Assembly: GCA_036897625.1 (NCBI GenBank)
Contig: JAYMTA010000984.1
Coordinates: 1-22,621, forward strand
Direction of reading: 5' to 3'
DNA length: 22,621 nt
Origin: Pelargonium cotyledonis
Lineage: Eukaryota > Streptophyta > Magnoliopsida > Geraniales > Geraniaceae
Made by a program: the position numbers and the translations under genes. Within the stretch, counting starts at the first letter, position 1. Each line of letters opens with the position of its first letter. Of the stretch, positions 1 through 8,886 are shown piece after piece. Under the pieces are notes generated by a model. The model did not search any database and was not told where the DNA came from. It saw nothing but the letters and a program-made list of their open reading frames with translations.

Positions 1-420
1 TTGTTTTTCTTTTGTGTAATAGAGACTGGGTCGTGTTATTTGGCTCATTTATTTGTTTTTATTTTCTTTACTGTGAGACGTAGAGTAGCGGATTTTTGTT
101 TTGTTTTATTTTAGCCTAAGGGCAAGCTTTAGTTCAAATTTAGGGAGTTTTAGCAGATCGAATCAACCCAACATATCCTCCATCTTTTCTTGGTCCTACT
201 ACTCTATTTGTGATGACTATATGCTTTAAATTAACAAGAAATGAGTTGTTTTTGCTATCTCCGGATCGAGAGTTTTTAAATTTTTGTAAATTTAGCTTAA
301 CTTTGGCATGATTTATGATTTTAATGATTCATTGAATTTTATGCTTGGTTTAGTTGGTTTTAGTGTAGTAGGTGCAAATAAAATTAAAAAGTTGATATGA
401 TTAAAAAGGACACTACCATT
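1..420. other. Gene-free AT-rich stretch
   Basis: No coding region is visible. The stretch is rich in T runs and short poly-pyrimidine segments. The text from about 120 to 230 has the look of the 3' untranslated part of an old LTR retrotransposon, but no LTR end, primer site or protein remnant can be shown. I see nothing firm here. Confidence 0.4.
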
Positions 421-430
421 TTCAACATGT

Positions 431-612
431 TAGCGTCTCAACGGCCCGTGTAGTGTCGCGATGTTGAGAAAGAGTGCTCAGACGTACTACCATTTTTGAG
501 GTGTGATCGTTGTGACCACCATTTGAGCGTTGCGATGTTGGTCACAAGTTTTGAAACTTTCTGCCAATTTTTAATAATTAGTGTCTCAACGTCCATTTAG
601 GTGTCGCGACAG
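431..612. repeat. Degenerate tandem units with GTGTCGCGA-type motif
   Basis: Three diverged units are visible. Unit 1 begins GCGTCTCAAC at 433 and reaches a GTGTCGCGATG motif at 453. Unit 2 starts GTGTGATCGT at 501 and reaches GCGTTGCGATG at 527. Unit 3 begins GTGTCTCAAC at 581 and reaches GTGTCGCGAC at 601. Spacing between unit starts is roughly 70-80 bp. The segment is richer in G+C and CpG than its surroundings. CpG-rich motifs of this style occur in the non-coding ends of plant Gypsy-type elements, so a relic of one is possible. That assignment is inference; only the repeated motif is seen. Confidence 0.5.
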
Positions 613-640
613 TGCGAATCGGACTTGCAATTTGTGATTA

Positions 641-890
641 TGCGTTAGTTCAAAAAACGTATAAAACTCAACTATCTATGTACATCACAACTGATTCTCC
701 TACCATTTTAAATCACCAACACTATTTCAACTATGCAATCTAATCACCAATGCTCCAAAACTCATTTTTCATTCATTTAATGAGAATTCCGTTAACTCTC
801 CGTTAGTTTGAAGTATGTGCACGACACATGACCACAATAAAAGCCAAATAAATCCCAAGTAATTAGCTCTACACCTAATCTTTATGTAAA
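641..890. other. Gene-free spacer
   Basis: AT-rich non-coding DNA between two repeats, with no reading frame, RNA gene or regulatory motif that I can support. Confidence 0.4.
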
Positions 891-1060
891 TCTAGGGGTG
901 GCCGGCGGTCGGTTCGGTCGATTTTTTTTTAAACCAAACCACTACTAGCGGTTTATCAAAAAGTAAAACCGTCATAAAAAAATATTGAGAGCAATTCGAA
1001 CCAAACCACACATTTTTTGGGCGATTTGGGTTGGTTCGGTTTGGCGGTTTGTTATGAACA
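891..1060. repeat. AACC/GGTT-rich interspersed repeat
   Basis: Runs of GGTCGGTTCGGTCG (about 906-919), AAACCAAACC (931-940), CGAACCAAACC (999-1009) and GGTTGGTTCGGTTTGG (about 1029-1044) give imperfect inverted and direct repetition of an AACCRAACC core. This style of low-complexity repeat (GGGGTGG followed by GGTTCGGTT) is common between genes in dicot genomes and may be the end of a non-autonomous element. The short open frames across it are read-through of the repeat, not genes. Confidence 0.5.
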
Positions 1061-1600
1061 CGAGATTGTCCATTGTTGTTACCTTTGTTAGAGTTACTTT
1101 TTGTTTGTTTATGAACATGTTGACTAAAAAAATCTTGATTCTGGATGTGAATTGTAAGATTAATTGATTTTAGGTTTATGAGTTTCATAAAATGAATGCA
1201 TATTTTAATTATTTCTAGGGTTTGCTGTTTTTAAGTTTTTTTGTGTGTAAATTGAAAAATTATTCAACATGATGTTAATGTATAATTGCACCTAGACATA
1301 TACATTAATGCAAATCAAACTCTACATTAGTGTGTACTTTTGGGTAGTAACATGTCCTCGATCTCTATAATAACACGCTTTACGATTCTTGCACCCAAAG
1401 TCTCAGACAACTCTTGACGGAAGAATCGAGTACCTATTTGAGTGGGCAATGGTTAACTTTTGTGTCAACTGAATTAAGTCATCTCAATATACTATTCTCA
1501 TTCCAACCTTTCTTATTGTTGTTTATTAAGAAGGTACAAACTGCGAATACACGCGGATTCAAATACAATTCACTCAACATTTATCAAATCCTACAAATTG
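1061..1600. other. Gene-free stretch
   Basis: Only short open frames without protein-like composition. No promoter, RNA gene or clear repeat boundary is visible. Confidence 0.4.
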
Positions 1601-1604
1601 ATTA

Positions 1605-1712
1605 GACCAGATCCGCTAATATATTTGTAGGATTGGATTTGGATGTCCATGAATTTGGATAAAAATACTAATGGCTCTAGTCGAAGGAGTGACTATTGTC
1701 TAACAACCAAAT
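1605..1712 (+). repeat. Dispersed repeat, copy 1
   Basis: This shares two blocks with the segment at 2218-2457. The 40-bp block 1673-1712 (GGCTCTA ... AACAACCAAAT) matches 2418-2457 at 34 of 40 positions by eye. The block 1621-1640 matches 2367-2386 with two mismatches. A GATCCGCTAATATATT stretch at about 1611-1626 also resembles the sequence near 2225-2240. The arrangement fits an interspersed non-coding repeat present twice in the same orientation. The family is not recognised. Confidence 0.6.
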
Positions 1713-2217
1713 ATATTGATTAAGCATGAATATAATTAAGGCCACACCATTTTGATTCAACCTCTACATGGTCAAAAGGTGTACGTACTTTAATTGGAGC
1801 TAATAATCTGGATTTGAGTTGAATTGGTGTAAGTTCGGGTTTCAAATGTCTAATTCGATATCAACTTGAAAAAAAATATGTGAGGTACGAGCTTTGATTT
1901 TCATTTCTAAAATATGTGGTTTTGTCTAACATAACCGATCTGAAAATTGGTGGATCTGTTTTATACGAATCAAACTCATAATAATATATGGATCGAGTTT
2001 TGAGTGCATGCCAATTAAATTTCAAATTGCCATTTTGGAGCTTTATTCTCTGCTAAGATCAATTTGAGTGGTACTATCACGCATGAAAAGCAAAATTCAA
2101 GCTATATCTTGAAAGAGCCAACCTGCACCACCTTCAACCCGAACCAAATTTAAAATGACAACTCTAGAGTAGAGGTTGCAACAGGACGGATTGGATTTCA
2201 AATTAAAACTTGAGATT
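1713..2217. other. Gene-free stretch
   Basis: AT-rich non-coding sequence between the two copies of a dispersed repeat. No coding region or RNA gene seen. Confidence 0.35.
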
Positions 2218-2457
2218 CAGTCCGATCCGATAATATATTCGGATTGAACCAGAAAAGTTCATTTCTTTTAGTACAAAATGAACGAATTTGTTCTATTCAA
2301 TTCAGTGAAATTATTCACAAGAAAAATCTGGTCCGATCCAATTCAAAATTGGTCGGAACGAATCAAATATTTGTAAGATTGAATTTCATATATTTGCGGG
2401 TTTCATTACAAATTGTCGGCTCTACCCTGGGGAGTGAGTATTGTCTAACAACCAAAT
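2218..2457 (+). repeat. Dispersed repeat, copy 2, ending next to the kelch gene promoter
   Basis: Second copy of the repeat seen at 1605-1712. It carries GTCCGATCC motifs (about 2220 and 2330), the TTTGTARGATTGRATTT block (2370-2386) and the 40-bp end block 2418-2457. It stops a few bases before the TATA-like box at 2461, so it sits in what would be the proximal promoter of the kelch gene remnant. A 76-codon open frame crosses it but has no protein-like character. Confidence 0.55.
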
Positions 2458-2460
2458 CCC

Positions 2461-2470
2461 TTTATATAAA
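2461..2470 (+). promoter_or_regulatory. TATA-like box of kelch gene remnant
   Basis: TTTATATAAA lies 46 bp before the ATG at 2516, a reasonable if short distance for a plant TATA box plus leader. No experimental start is known. It is called only because the first codons downstream still read as a kelch-type protein start. Confidence 0.4.
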
Positions 2471-2515
2471 GTAATTTGGGGTTGAGCACACAAAAAGAAA
2501 CGTAAAGCTATAGAG

Positions 2516-2655
2516 ATGGAGACGGCGGAGGAGAGTGCATGCGTTCAGGTTTGCGGCATGATCGATGGCTAGCTCTCGCGTCAATGGTTCAAGGTGAATC
2601 TACGAAACCAGAAATTTTTCTCGCTGCATGATCGATGGATGTACCAACTACCTTT
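2516..2655 (+). pseudogene. Kelch-type gene, 5' part, cut by Copia insertion
   Basis: The ATG at 2516 opens a frame starting METAEESACVQV. It meets a TAG at 2570-2572, then continues in the same frame with WFKVNLRNQKFF and SLHDRWMYQLP up to the edge of the retrotransposon. The W...R.W.LP pattern resembles the N-terminal part of plant kelch and F-box/kelch proteins. The rest of the gene resumes at about 6613 beyond the element. The in-frame stop and the insertion mean that it cannot make a normal product. The upstream TATA-like box is kept. The kelch assignment rests mainly on the KIYLFGG motif in the other half. F-box membership is a guess. Confidence 0.6.
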
Positions 2656-2969
2656 TGGGTGCACAACGGAATGTAAGACAAGTAATGAAGAAACTAACAG
2701 ACTCAATTTCAGATGAGAGTGACTAGAAGTATTTGAGAAATCTTTGCTAACTGATTCTTATTAAATTTCGGGATACTACAAAACAAGAAAATGCCACTAT
2801 TTAAAGATAAAGATAAGCTAGTGCAACTCCTCTAATTAAACTACCATTAACTACTATCATAATGGATAAGTAACTGCTAATTTATTGCGTAAATAAAGAC
2901 TTGTAACGGTTGTAACGATTCCTTCACTGTAGCTTCACTCCTCCATCATCTTCAATGCTGAATAAATCA
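2653..2969 (-). repeat. Copia 3' LTR (left copy)
   Basis: Aligns end to end with 6259-6575 over 317 bp, with about 40 mismatches and no need for gaps. The outer end reads TTTTGGGTGCAC where the other copy has TGTTGGGTGCAC, so the terminal TG/CA is damaged here. On the inner side it lacks the roughly 31-bp hairpin segment that the other LTR carries at 6576-6606. It also lacks an adjacent purine-rich tract, so a small deletion probably removed both. Confidence 0.9.
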
Positions 2970-3012
2970 CATACACAAGGTAAGGATGTGTTCATGTCAT
3001 GCTTGTGGCCGG

Positions 3013-3810
3013 TCAAAGCTTTGGTAAAATATCAGCAACTTGATCTTCTATGTGACAATACTTAATTGCAACTTCTCCATCATTCACAAGATCTTTAATA
3101 AAATGAAACATTAGTTGAATATGCTTCGACCTTTCATGCGCTTCTACATTTTTGGAGATTGATATCGCGGACATGTTTCCGCAATACAAGTCTGTAGGTT
3201 GGTTTTGACAAATGCCAAAATCATTCAACATTCTTCTTTTCCACACACATTGACATGCAGCTTCCGTGCATGCAATATACTCCTCTTCAGTTGTAGAAAG
3301 AGCAACTAAAGTGTTTTTCCTATCATCGAAATTGGCTGCCCAATTGCTGACTGCAAATCCAGTCAAATTAAGACTTGTATTAATAGCATATCATATTCCA
3401 AAATCCAATGTGCCAACAATGTATATGAGTATCCCTTTTGCAACCCCAAAGTGCTTTTTAAAATGATTGCTCATTAATCTTGAAATCATACCCACTGAAA
3501 AGGATATATCTGGTCTTGTGTGAGTTAAGTAAATCAATCATCCAACTAGACTACGAATCATGCTTGCATCTACAGATCCACTTCCATCTTCAAGCTTCAA
3601 CTTCTAGTTCTTGTGCTTCATGACTTTTCCATCTGCTCCACACTTTGTTCTGAACAACCATTTGACACCGATAGATGTCTTACTTTTGGGCAGATTCATA
3701 AGTTTCCAAGTTCCATTCTTCTCGATGAAGTTTATCTCCTCTTCTATAGCTTTTCTTCAGACTTCACTTCTTGCTGCTTCAACATAGCTCGAAGGATCCT
3801 TGCCCAATAA
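3013..3810 (-). pseudogene. Copia reverse transcriptase / RNase H remnant
   Basis: Read on the minus strand, about 3620-3790 gives the start of the reverse transcriptase (INFIEKNGTWKLMNLPKSK, then IGVKWLFRTKCGADGKV). A stop follows, and then the sequence jumps at about 3590-3612 to the post-RT connection (DASMIRSLVG, LIYLTHTRPDISFSVG). The palm with the YVDD catalytic box is absent, so it was deleted internally. RNase H follows (3013-3366): GFAVSNWAANFDDRKN, then LVALSTTEEEYIACTEAACQ. The acidic positions of the usual GYxDSDWAG motif are lost. About 20 residues normally found between DDRKS and VALST are missing, and HIQLMFHF replaces the usual HIDxRxHF. The frame stops at DILPKL, earlier than in intact relatives. 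The region cannot encode an active polymerase. Confidence 0.88.
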
Positions 3811-4326
3811 AGCAAAGCCTGCTGCATCATAGATTTGCTCCAAGGACCTAAATTTGAGTGGTCTTGAAGAAAGACTGTTTGATCCACTGCTACTGCTTCC
3901 ATTTGATTCTCATTCTCAACTGGAGTTGTTGTTGTAGTTGAAGTGCTTGGTGGACTTTCATCTTCAGGTTGTTGAAGATCTTCCTCTAGTTCACCAATAT
4001 ATGTCTTTGGTTCACCGATCGATGTCTCTGACTCGTTCTAATTCCACCTATTACTTTCATTAAAAACTACATTTCTGTTGATTATAACTTTCTCAGTAGT
4101 GGGATCATAGAATTTATATGCTTTGCTCTCTAAACAATAACCAAGAAAAATACATTTTGTGGAATTATCATCTAATTTTCTCATTCATGATAAATAACAA
4201 GAGTATAAGCTATACAACCAAATATTCTCAAGTGACTTACTTTTGATTTTCTGGTTGTTCAAGCTTCATAAGAAGTCTTGTTTTGCACAACTTTGGTTGA
4301 TGAAAAATTGAGCAAATACACGGCCG

Positions 4327-5058
4327 TTACAACTGCTTCAGCCCAAAATTGATTGGTTGTCCCTTCTCCTTCAACAAACTCCTTGTCATTTCCACAACCG
4401 TCCTGTTTTTCCTTTCTGCAACACTGTTCTGCTCTGGTGTGTAAGGAGGTCTCAATTCCCTTTTTCTGCCATGACTTTCACAAAAGTTTCTAAATTGGTG
4501 AGACATGAATTCTCCTCGTTCAGTTCTAAGCACTTATAGTCTTGAACCAATTTGATTCTCCACTAGTGTCTTGAACTTGACAAAGTTCTGATTGGTATCT
4601 GCTTTTGTTTTCTGAAAGTAAACCCAACTCATCTATTAATAATCATTAGTAAACATTAGAAAATAAATGTTACCTCTCAAGGATTTTGTTTGCATAAGTT
4701 CACACAAATCAGCATTCACTAGCTCTAAACACATGGTAGCTCTCCAAGCTTGTCCACTAGGGAAAGACCTCTTTGTTTGCTTGCCTTGTATACATATGCA
4801 TCTCTCACATACGTCTAATGGTCTAATATTTGGAATATCATTAACCAGTTCCTTGCTTCCTATCAACTTCAGCCCCTTCTCATGTAGATGACCATATCTC
4901 AAATGCCATAAGTTTGGATGCATTTTTTCTCTTGTTGCCAAAGCCATTGCATTTAAGCAAGAGGGATCTAAATGAAACATTCGGTTACCTGTAATAATCA
5001 CTTGAGCAACTTTTCCAGTGCACTTATTTGTTATAGTGCAACAATTATCATCAAACAC
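4327..5058 (-). pseudogene. Copia integrase remnant
   Basis: Minus-strand frames 4636-5058 and 4327-4533 together give the GAG-pre-integrase zinc-binding part (WHLRYGHLHEKG, then DVCERC, an H-H-C-C arrangement). The integrase core follows, with the first catalytic Asp in NADLCE. The second motif reads RTERGEF where RTDRGGEF is usual, so the second Asp is a Glu and a Gly is lost. The final Glu in PEQNSVAERKNRT is kept. Frame breaks lie between 4533 and 4636, including a stop just before the second motif. Integrase would join the element DNA to the host chromosome. This copy is disrupted. Confidence 0.9.
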
Positions 5059-5064
5059 AATTTC

Positions 5065-5358
5065 TTAATTATTATACATCAATTGACCGACGCTCAGCAA
5101 ATTGTGAGCCAATGTTGGAACGAATTGAACATCTTCCAGCACTTTGACCTTCTTCCCTTTGGGTTCCAGTTCTACAGATCCCTTGCCTTCAATTTGGATC
5201 TCTTTGTCATCTCCCAGCTTGACTTTCCTTCCTTCCGATTTGCTGTAAATCTCCAAGTCCTTGAAACAAGACTTGCCTCCGGTCATGTGGTTTGAAAAAA
5301 CACTATCGATGTACCAAACATCAGTACATGGCTTCTTTATGCTTTGAGCCATAAACAA
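5065..5358 (-). pseudogene. Copia aspartic protease remnant
   Basis: A 97-codon minus-strand frame matches the retropepsin region of Copia polyproteins: WYIDSVFSNHMTGGKSCF, then KVKLGDDKEI, then VQFVPTLAHNLLSVGQL. The catalytic triplet normally reads DSGxSNHM. Here it is DSVFSNHM, so the Gly after the catalytic Asp-Ser is Val, which should impair cleavage. A stop separates it from the integrase part, at the sequence that encodes MYNN. Confidence 0.88.
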
Positions 5359-5412
5359 ATTTTCTTCTTTTTCCGGTTCTTCAACATAACTAGCTTGACT
5401 ATCCTTGCTCCA

Positions 5413-5454
5413 ACAATCCGCTTTATAGTGACCATACTTTTTGCAATTGTAACA
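5413..5454 (-). other. Gag CCHC zinc knuckle
   Basis: Minus-strand translation gives CYNCKKYGHYKADC, a perfect CX2CX4HX4C retroviral-type zinc knuckle that binds RNA in the nucleocapsid part of Gag. It lies between the Gag body and the protease, as expected in a Copia polyprotein. Confidence 0.92.
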
Positions 5455-5464
5455 TTGAATATTA

Positions 5465-6227
5465 CCTCTTGGTTTAGACTCATAGCTTCTGCCTATTCCT
5501 CTATTAGTGCTTCTCCCTCTTAATGAGCCACTTCTTATGCCTCCACCAAACCTTGCATTGTCTCTTCTTGATCATTCTTCTCTCATTTGAAAGGCTTATT
5601 GCTCCTTATCTTTGCCTTCCTTGCTACCTTCGGCCCTGATGATCCTTGTCTCATGAGATTGTAAAGCACCCATTAATTCATCTATAGTGTAAGTGGATAA
5701 ATCTTTGGACTCTTCAATAACAGCAAACCACATGGTCGAATTTTAAAGGCAAACTCCTTAGAACTTTAGTCACCACGGTCTTTTCTATGGTCGAATCTCC
5801 ATAAGCCTTCATCTGGTACACAAAACCAAAAACTCTTGAAAGAACGGCTTGCACATCTTCTCCAGGCATCATTTGTAGATTATCGAACTCCTAGTGTAGA
5901 GTCTGCAACTTGATATCTACAACTGTAGATGAGCCATGGTAGGACAGTGGTCCATACTTCCTTGGTCGTTGTTGCTCTTGCAATCTTAGAGAAAATAGAC
6001 TCATGCACTTCTTGTTATATGAAAAACAATGTCTTCGAGTCTTTCTTGATGCTCTCATTTAGTCTTGCCCCATCATCATCTAATTTGTAACCAGTATCAA
6101 CAAGATCCCACAAATCTTGTGACTTGAAGAGAGTTTTCATCTTGATGCTCCAGTACTCATAGTTGTCTCCCCTGAAAATTGGAATTGCTAGTTGAGCTAC
6201 ACTCACCGCACCATTTTCTCGAGCCAT
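5465..6227 (-). pseudogene. Copia Gag remnant
   Basis: The likely start is ATG at 6227-6225 (MARENGAVSVAQLAIPIFRG, then WSIKMKTLFKSQDLWDLVD), the usual opening of plant Copia Gag. Further parts are scattered over shifted frames at lower coordinates: TKEVWTTLSYHGSSTVVDIK, then MMPGEDVQAVLSRVFGFVYQ, then KVLRSLPLKFDHVV, then IDELMGALQSHE. These belong to the UBN2-type Gag domain that packs the element RNA into particles. Several indels and stops interrupt it, so no full-length Gag can be made. Confidence 0.88.
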
Positions 6228-6243
6228 TGGCTCGGCTTTATAA

Positions 6244-6256
6244 GCTCTGATTTCAA
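6244..6256 (-). other. Copia primer-binding site
   Basis: On the minus strand the sequence after the 5' LTR reads TTGAAATCAGAGC. Plant Copia elements commonly have TGGTATCAGAGC here, complementary to the 3' end of initiator methionine tRNA. The ATCAGAGC half is preserved and the LTR-proximal half has decayed. Confidence 0.8.
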
Positions 6257-6258
6257 AA

Positions 6259-6606
6259 TGTTGGGTGCACAGCAAAATGTAAGACAAATAATGGAAAAAC
6301 TGGCAGACACAATTTCATATAAGAGTGGCTAGAAGGATTTGAGAAATCTTTACTAACTGATTCTTATTAATTTTCAACATACTACAAAACACAAAATTGC
6401 CACTATTTAAAGATAAAGATAAGTTAGTGTAACTCCTATGATTAAGCTACCATTAACTACTATCATAATGGAGAAATAACTGTTAATTCATTGTGTAAAA
6501 AAAGAATTGTAACGGTTGTAATGATTCCTTCATTGTAGCTCCACTTCTCCATCATCTTCAATGTTGAATATATCACTCCTAATATTGTAGGAGTGATTTT
6601 TTATCA
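6259..6606 (-). repeat. Copia 5' LTR (right copy)
   Basis: Begins TGTTGGGTGCAC on the plus strand and aligns with the left LTR as far as 6575. It then continues with about 31 bp that the left copy lacks, up to TTATCA at 6606. On the minus strand this gives an LTR opening TGATAAAAAATCACTCC, consistent with a TG start. The extra part holds a perfect hairpin: ATCACTCCTA at 6572-6581, a six-base loop, and TAGGAGTGAT at 6588-6597. Confidence 0.88.
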
Positions 6607-7417
6607 CATTTTCAACAATACCGAAGGCCAACTACTTCGGCGCAGCCACAATGCACGTCGCACCAAAGATCTACCTCTTCGGTGGATTCTCCAAAGTCCC
6701 CGGATCTCGGCTCAAAATTTTCCTTTCCAATGATGCATTTTAATCATACACCACCGGCGGCGAGTGGGTCTGAATTCTGATAACGCCCCGCCGCAGCTCG
6801 TTTCTCACTGTCGCCGCCCTCGACAAAAAAATCCACATCTTCGACAAGTTGCATTATAGTTTCGATATCTTCCTTTGCGATGAGCAGAGTTGGGAAAAAG
6901 TGAAAGATCCATTGCTCGATGGGTTCGGGTTTATTCTGGTGCTCGCCGACGTCGACAATCATTGTCTCGTTTTATTCTTAGGCGGCTTGTTGTACACGTA
7001 CTATCCTTCCTCTCAGCGATAGGATCTGATTGTTGACGCAGATGTTGGTATTGGACGGGGCGATCGTCCATTGGTGGTTTTCAAAGAGGTTTTGTTTTGC
7101 CGTTCGTGCTCTGGAGTGGATGACATTTCTAGTTCTTTATTTGCAAATGATTTGAACAATGACGGCCGAAGGTTAGAGGTAGTATGGCTTGAGCTTTAAG
7201 TTTGATGAAGCTTTCGTGGGAACGTGCATGTTACAATGGAAATGGGAAAATGAGATTGATTATGGGAAAACTGGCGGTGATAGGTGATATCTCGAGCGGG
7301 AAACGGATGATGGCTTTAGCGGGCGTGGTAATTCAAGTTAGGTTGGATAGGGAAAGAAACAAGGTTTTCCTCGTTCTACTCTACGTCTTCTTCATCTCCA
7401 CTCCCCTCGAGTCTTAG
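6607..7417 (+). pseudogene. Kelch-type gene, 3' part, decayed
   Basis: Immediately beyond the retrotransposon, the frame of 6630 reads NYFGAATMHVAPKIYLFGGF, a typical kelch blade ending in the double glycine. TTGGEWV, VAALDKKIHIFD, LCDEQSWEKVKDPLLDGF and FLGGLLYTYYPSSQR follow in the same frame, interrupted by stops. After a frameshift, 7202-7417 adds KLAVIGDISSGKRMMA and VVIQVRLDRE. Kelch proteins fold as beta-propellers that bind partner proteins, and in plants many are substrate adaptors of ubiquitin ligases. Together with 2516-2655 this would be one gene with a single-exon look. Stops, frameshift and insertion make it a pseudogene. A 3' end cannot be fixed; 7417 is the TAG of the last open frame. 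Confidence 0.65.
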
Positions 7418-7429
7418 ATAGAACTTGTT

Positions 7430-7760
7430 TGTTAACTCTACTTGCTCCTTGAAGCATATACTAATTAGATATAACGTTAGTTCGATCATTGTTTAGTTTT
7501 GTAGGTAAAATATTTTCTCTAGTCTAAAAAAGGAAGAGAACACTTATTTTGAAACGAAGATATAAGAAAAATATAACAATTATTTCATAGAGGAGTGATT
7601 TCTATAGATCATTTAGCTACGATGTTGTTTTGATTAATTAAAATAGTTAGCACAAGAGTTTCGAAGTTCAATGATCGCAAAATAGAAATACAATGCATTA
7701 ATAACATCATAATTAACATATCAAATATGTGAGGAATTCTTGAATCAAGAAAAGTTCCAG
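7430..7760. other. Gene-free stretch
   Basis: AT-rich sequence downstream of the kelch remnant, with no coding or RNA feature that I can support. Confidence 0.35.
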
Positions 7761-7765
7761 ATAAG

Positions 7766-8010
7766 AGCATCTCTAAAGCTCTAGAGCTTATATTTTTGTG
7801 ACTGTTAAGAGGAGAGAGTGTGTCACATAGCTTAACACTTTCTTTAGCTTTTTATTCACAAATGCTTAATAAGCACTTCAATGAATCCGAATAAGAGAGT
7901 AAATGTGAAATAATGTGAATTGACATTGGTGATAAGCTTAACATTTTTTGGTTGACATCTATTTTTAGCTCCTCCTACTACTCTAATGCTTGATACTATG
8001 TTCAAAATCA
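7766..8010. mobile_element. Possible MITE remnant
   Basis: The segment opens TAAGAGCATCTCTAAAGCTC, a common terminal style of plant Tourist-like MITEs and similar to the element at 13482-13867. It ends near 8005 with GCTCCTCCTACTACTCTAATGC, which could be a decayed complementary end. Internal short AGCTTA/TAAGCTT motifs point to the same. The right end is poorly matched, so this is only a candidate. Confidence 0.35.
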
Positions 8011-8880
8011 AATTCATCTAATTCTCATTTGGCATGAACTCAGTTCTTGATACCTTTTCCAACTAGAACATGCATAGCTAGTTGGATGCATAGCTAGTTC
8101 AATTCTCGCAAAATATGCGTTATTTGTGACATAAGTACAGCATAACATGATATTGTTGAATTGTGATTCAAACCGATAATCAGAACACAAATTTTTTAAA
8201 TCGAAATTGGAAGTGAAATCGATTGGGAAGATTCATGCATAATCATACAAAATCATTAGAAAAAGTTATATGATACACAAATAATTTAATATTAGGGAAA
8301 AATATTTGTTTGAACTAAAACAACCTACTTAACATGTATCAGATAATAGTTATGATTTTTTCTCAATATGGGTCAAGAGAGATTTGAACTAATCAGGTGC
8401 AATCAGTCTCTTATTACCCAACATACGTGAACCTGGTGAACCGTTTGAATCGGAAAAATCTAATCGATAATTGAGAGAAATTGGCCCAATCTGAAGATTC
8501 TCTTTTGATTCTAATCTATAAAGATTAAATAGTTATTTTAGATCGTTTATGTGGTGAAATGTCTCGAATCATATCGGGCATCAGAGATTTTAGCTACCAT
8601 GCAACATAATAACAAGAACCTCAAGTTTTCCAAATGAAAATGAAGATATAACACATCCTTGGTGGTGGTGGTGTAAGAGAACATTGTGGTGCGGTAAGGT
8701 GCCAAAAACTCTAGGTTAGGGTTAAGAGTCATAGTATCTTTCTGAATACTATTAGTTTCTTGTATATATACCACTTTAAGCCGTTGCTTATATAAAAAAA
8801 TATATAATAAAAAAAACATTCCATTGAAATGCAAAGCTCAAGAAATTTCATCATAGAATCAAACAATTACCATAATCATA
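8011..8880. other. Gene-free stretch
   Basis: Non-coding AT-rich DNA. A 95-codon minus-strand frame at 8547-8834 has no domain, is full of Phe/Tyr/Leu and looks like chance. A short GGTGGTGGTGGTGT run lies at about 8661-8674. Confidence 0.4.
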
Positions 8881-8886
8881 ACAATT

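Larger units (their letters stand above)
2653..6606 (-). mobile_element. Degenerate Ty1/Copia LTR retrotransposon
   Basis: A full element in outline on the minus strand: 5' LTR at the right end (6259-6606), primer-binding site, Gag, zinc knuckle, protease, integrase, remnants of reverse transcriptase and RNase H, and 3' LTR at the left end (2653-2969). Integrase before reverse transcriptase is the Copia order. Every coding domain carries stops, frameshifts or lost catalytic residues, and most of the reverse transcriptase core is deleted, so it is non-autonomous. The two LTRs differ at about 40 of 317 aligned positions by hand count (about 87% identity), so the insertion is old. Candidate target duplications CCTTT (2651-2655) and CATTT (6607-6611) match 4 of 5, but the exact left end is uncertain by three bases. 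It splits a kelch-type gene. Confidence 0.93.

Noticed and set aside
2648..6580. Target duplication CTACC / CTCCT around the 317-bp LTR pair
   Set aside because: Only 3 of 5 bases match. Extending the right LTR to 6606 gives the better pair CCTTT / CATTT, so the shorter boundaries were not used for the right end.
8547..8834. 95-codon minus-strand frame
   Set aside because: Low-complexity composition, no recognisable motif and no promoter; read as chance.
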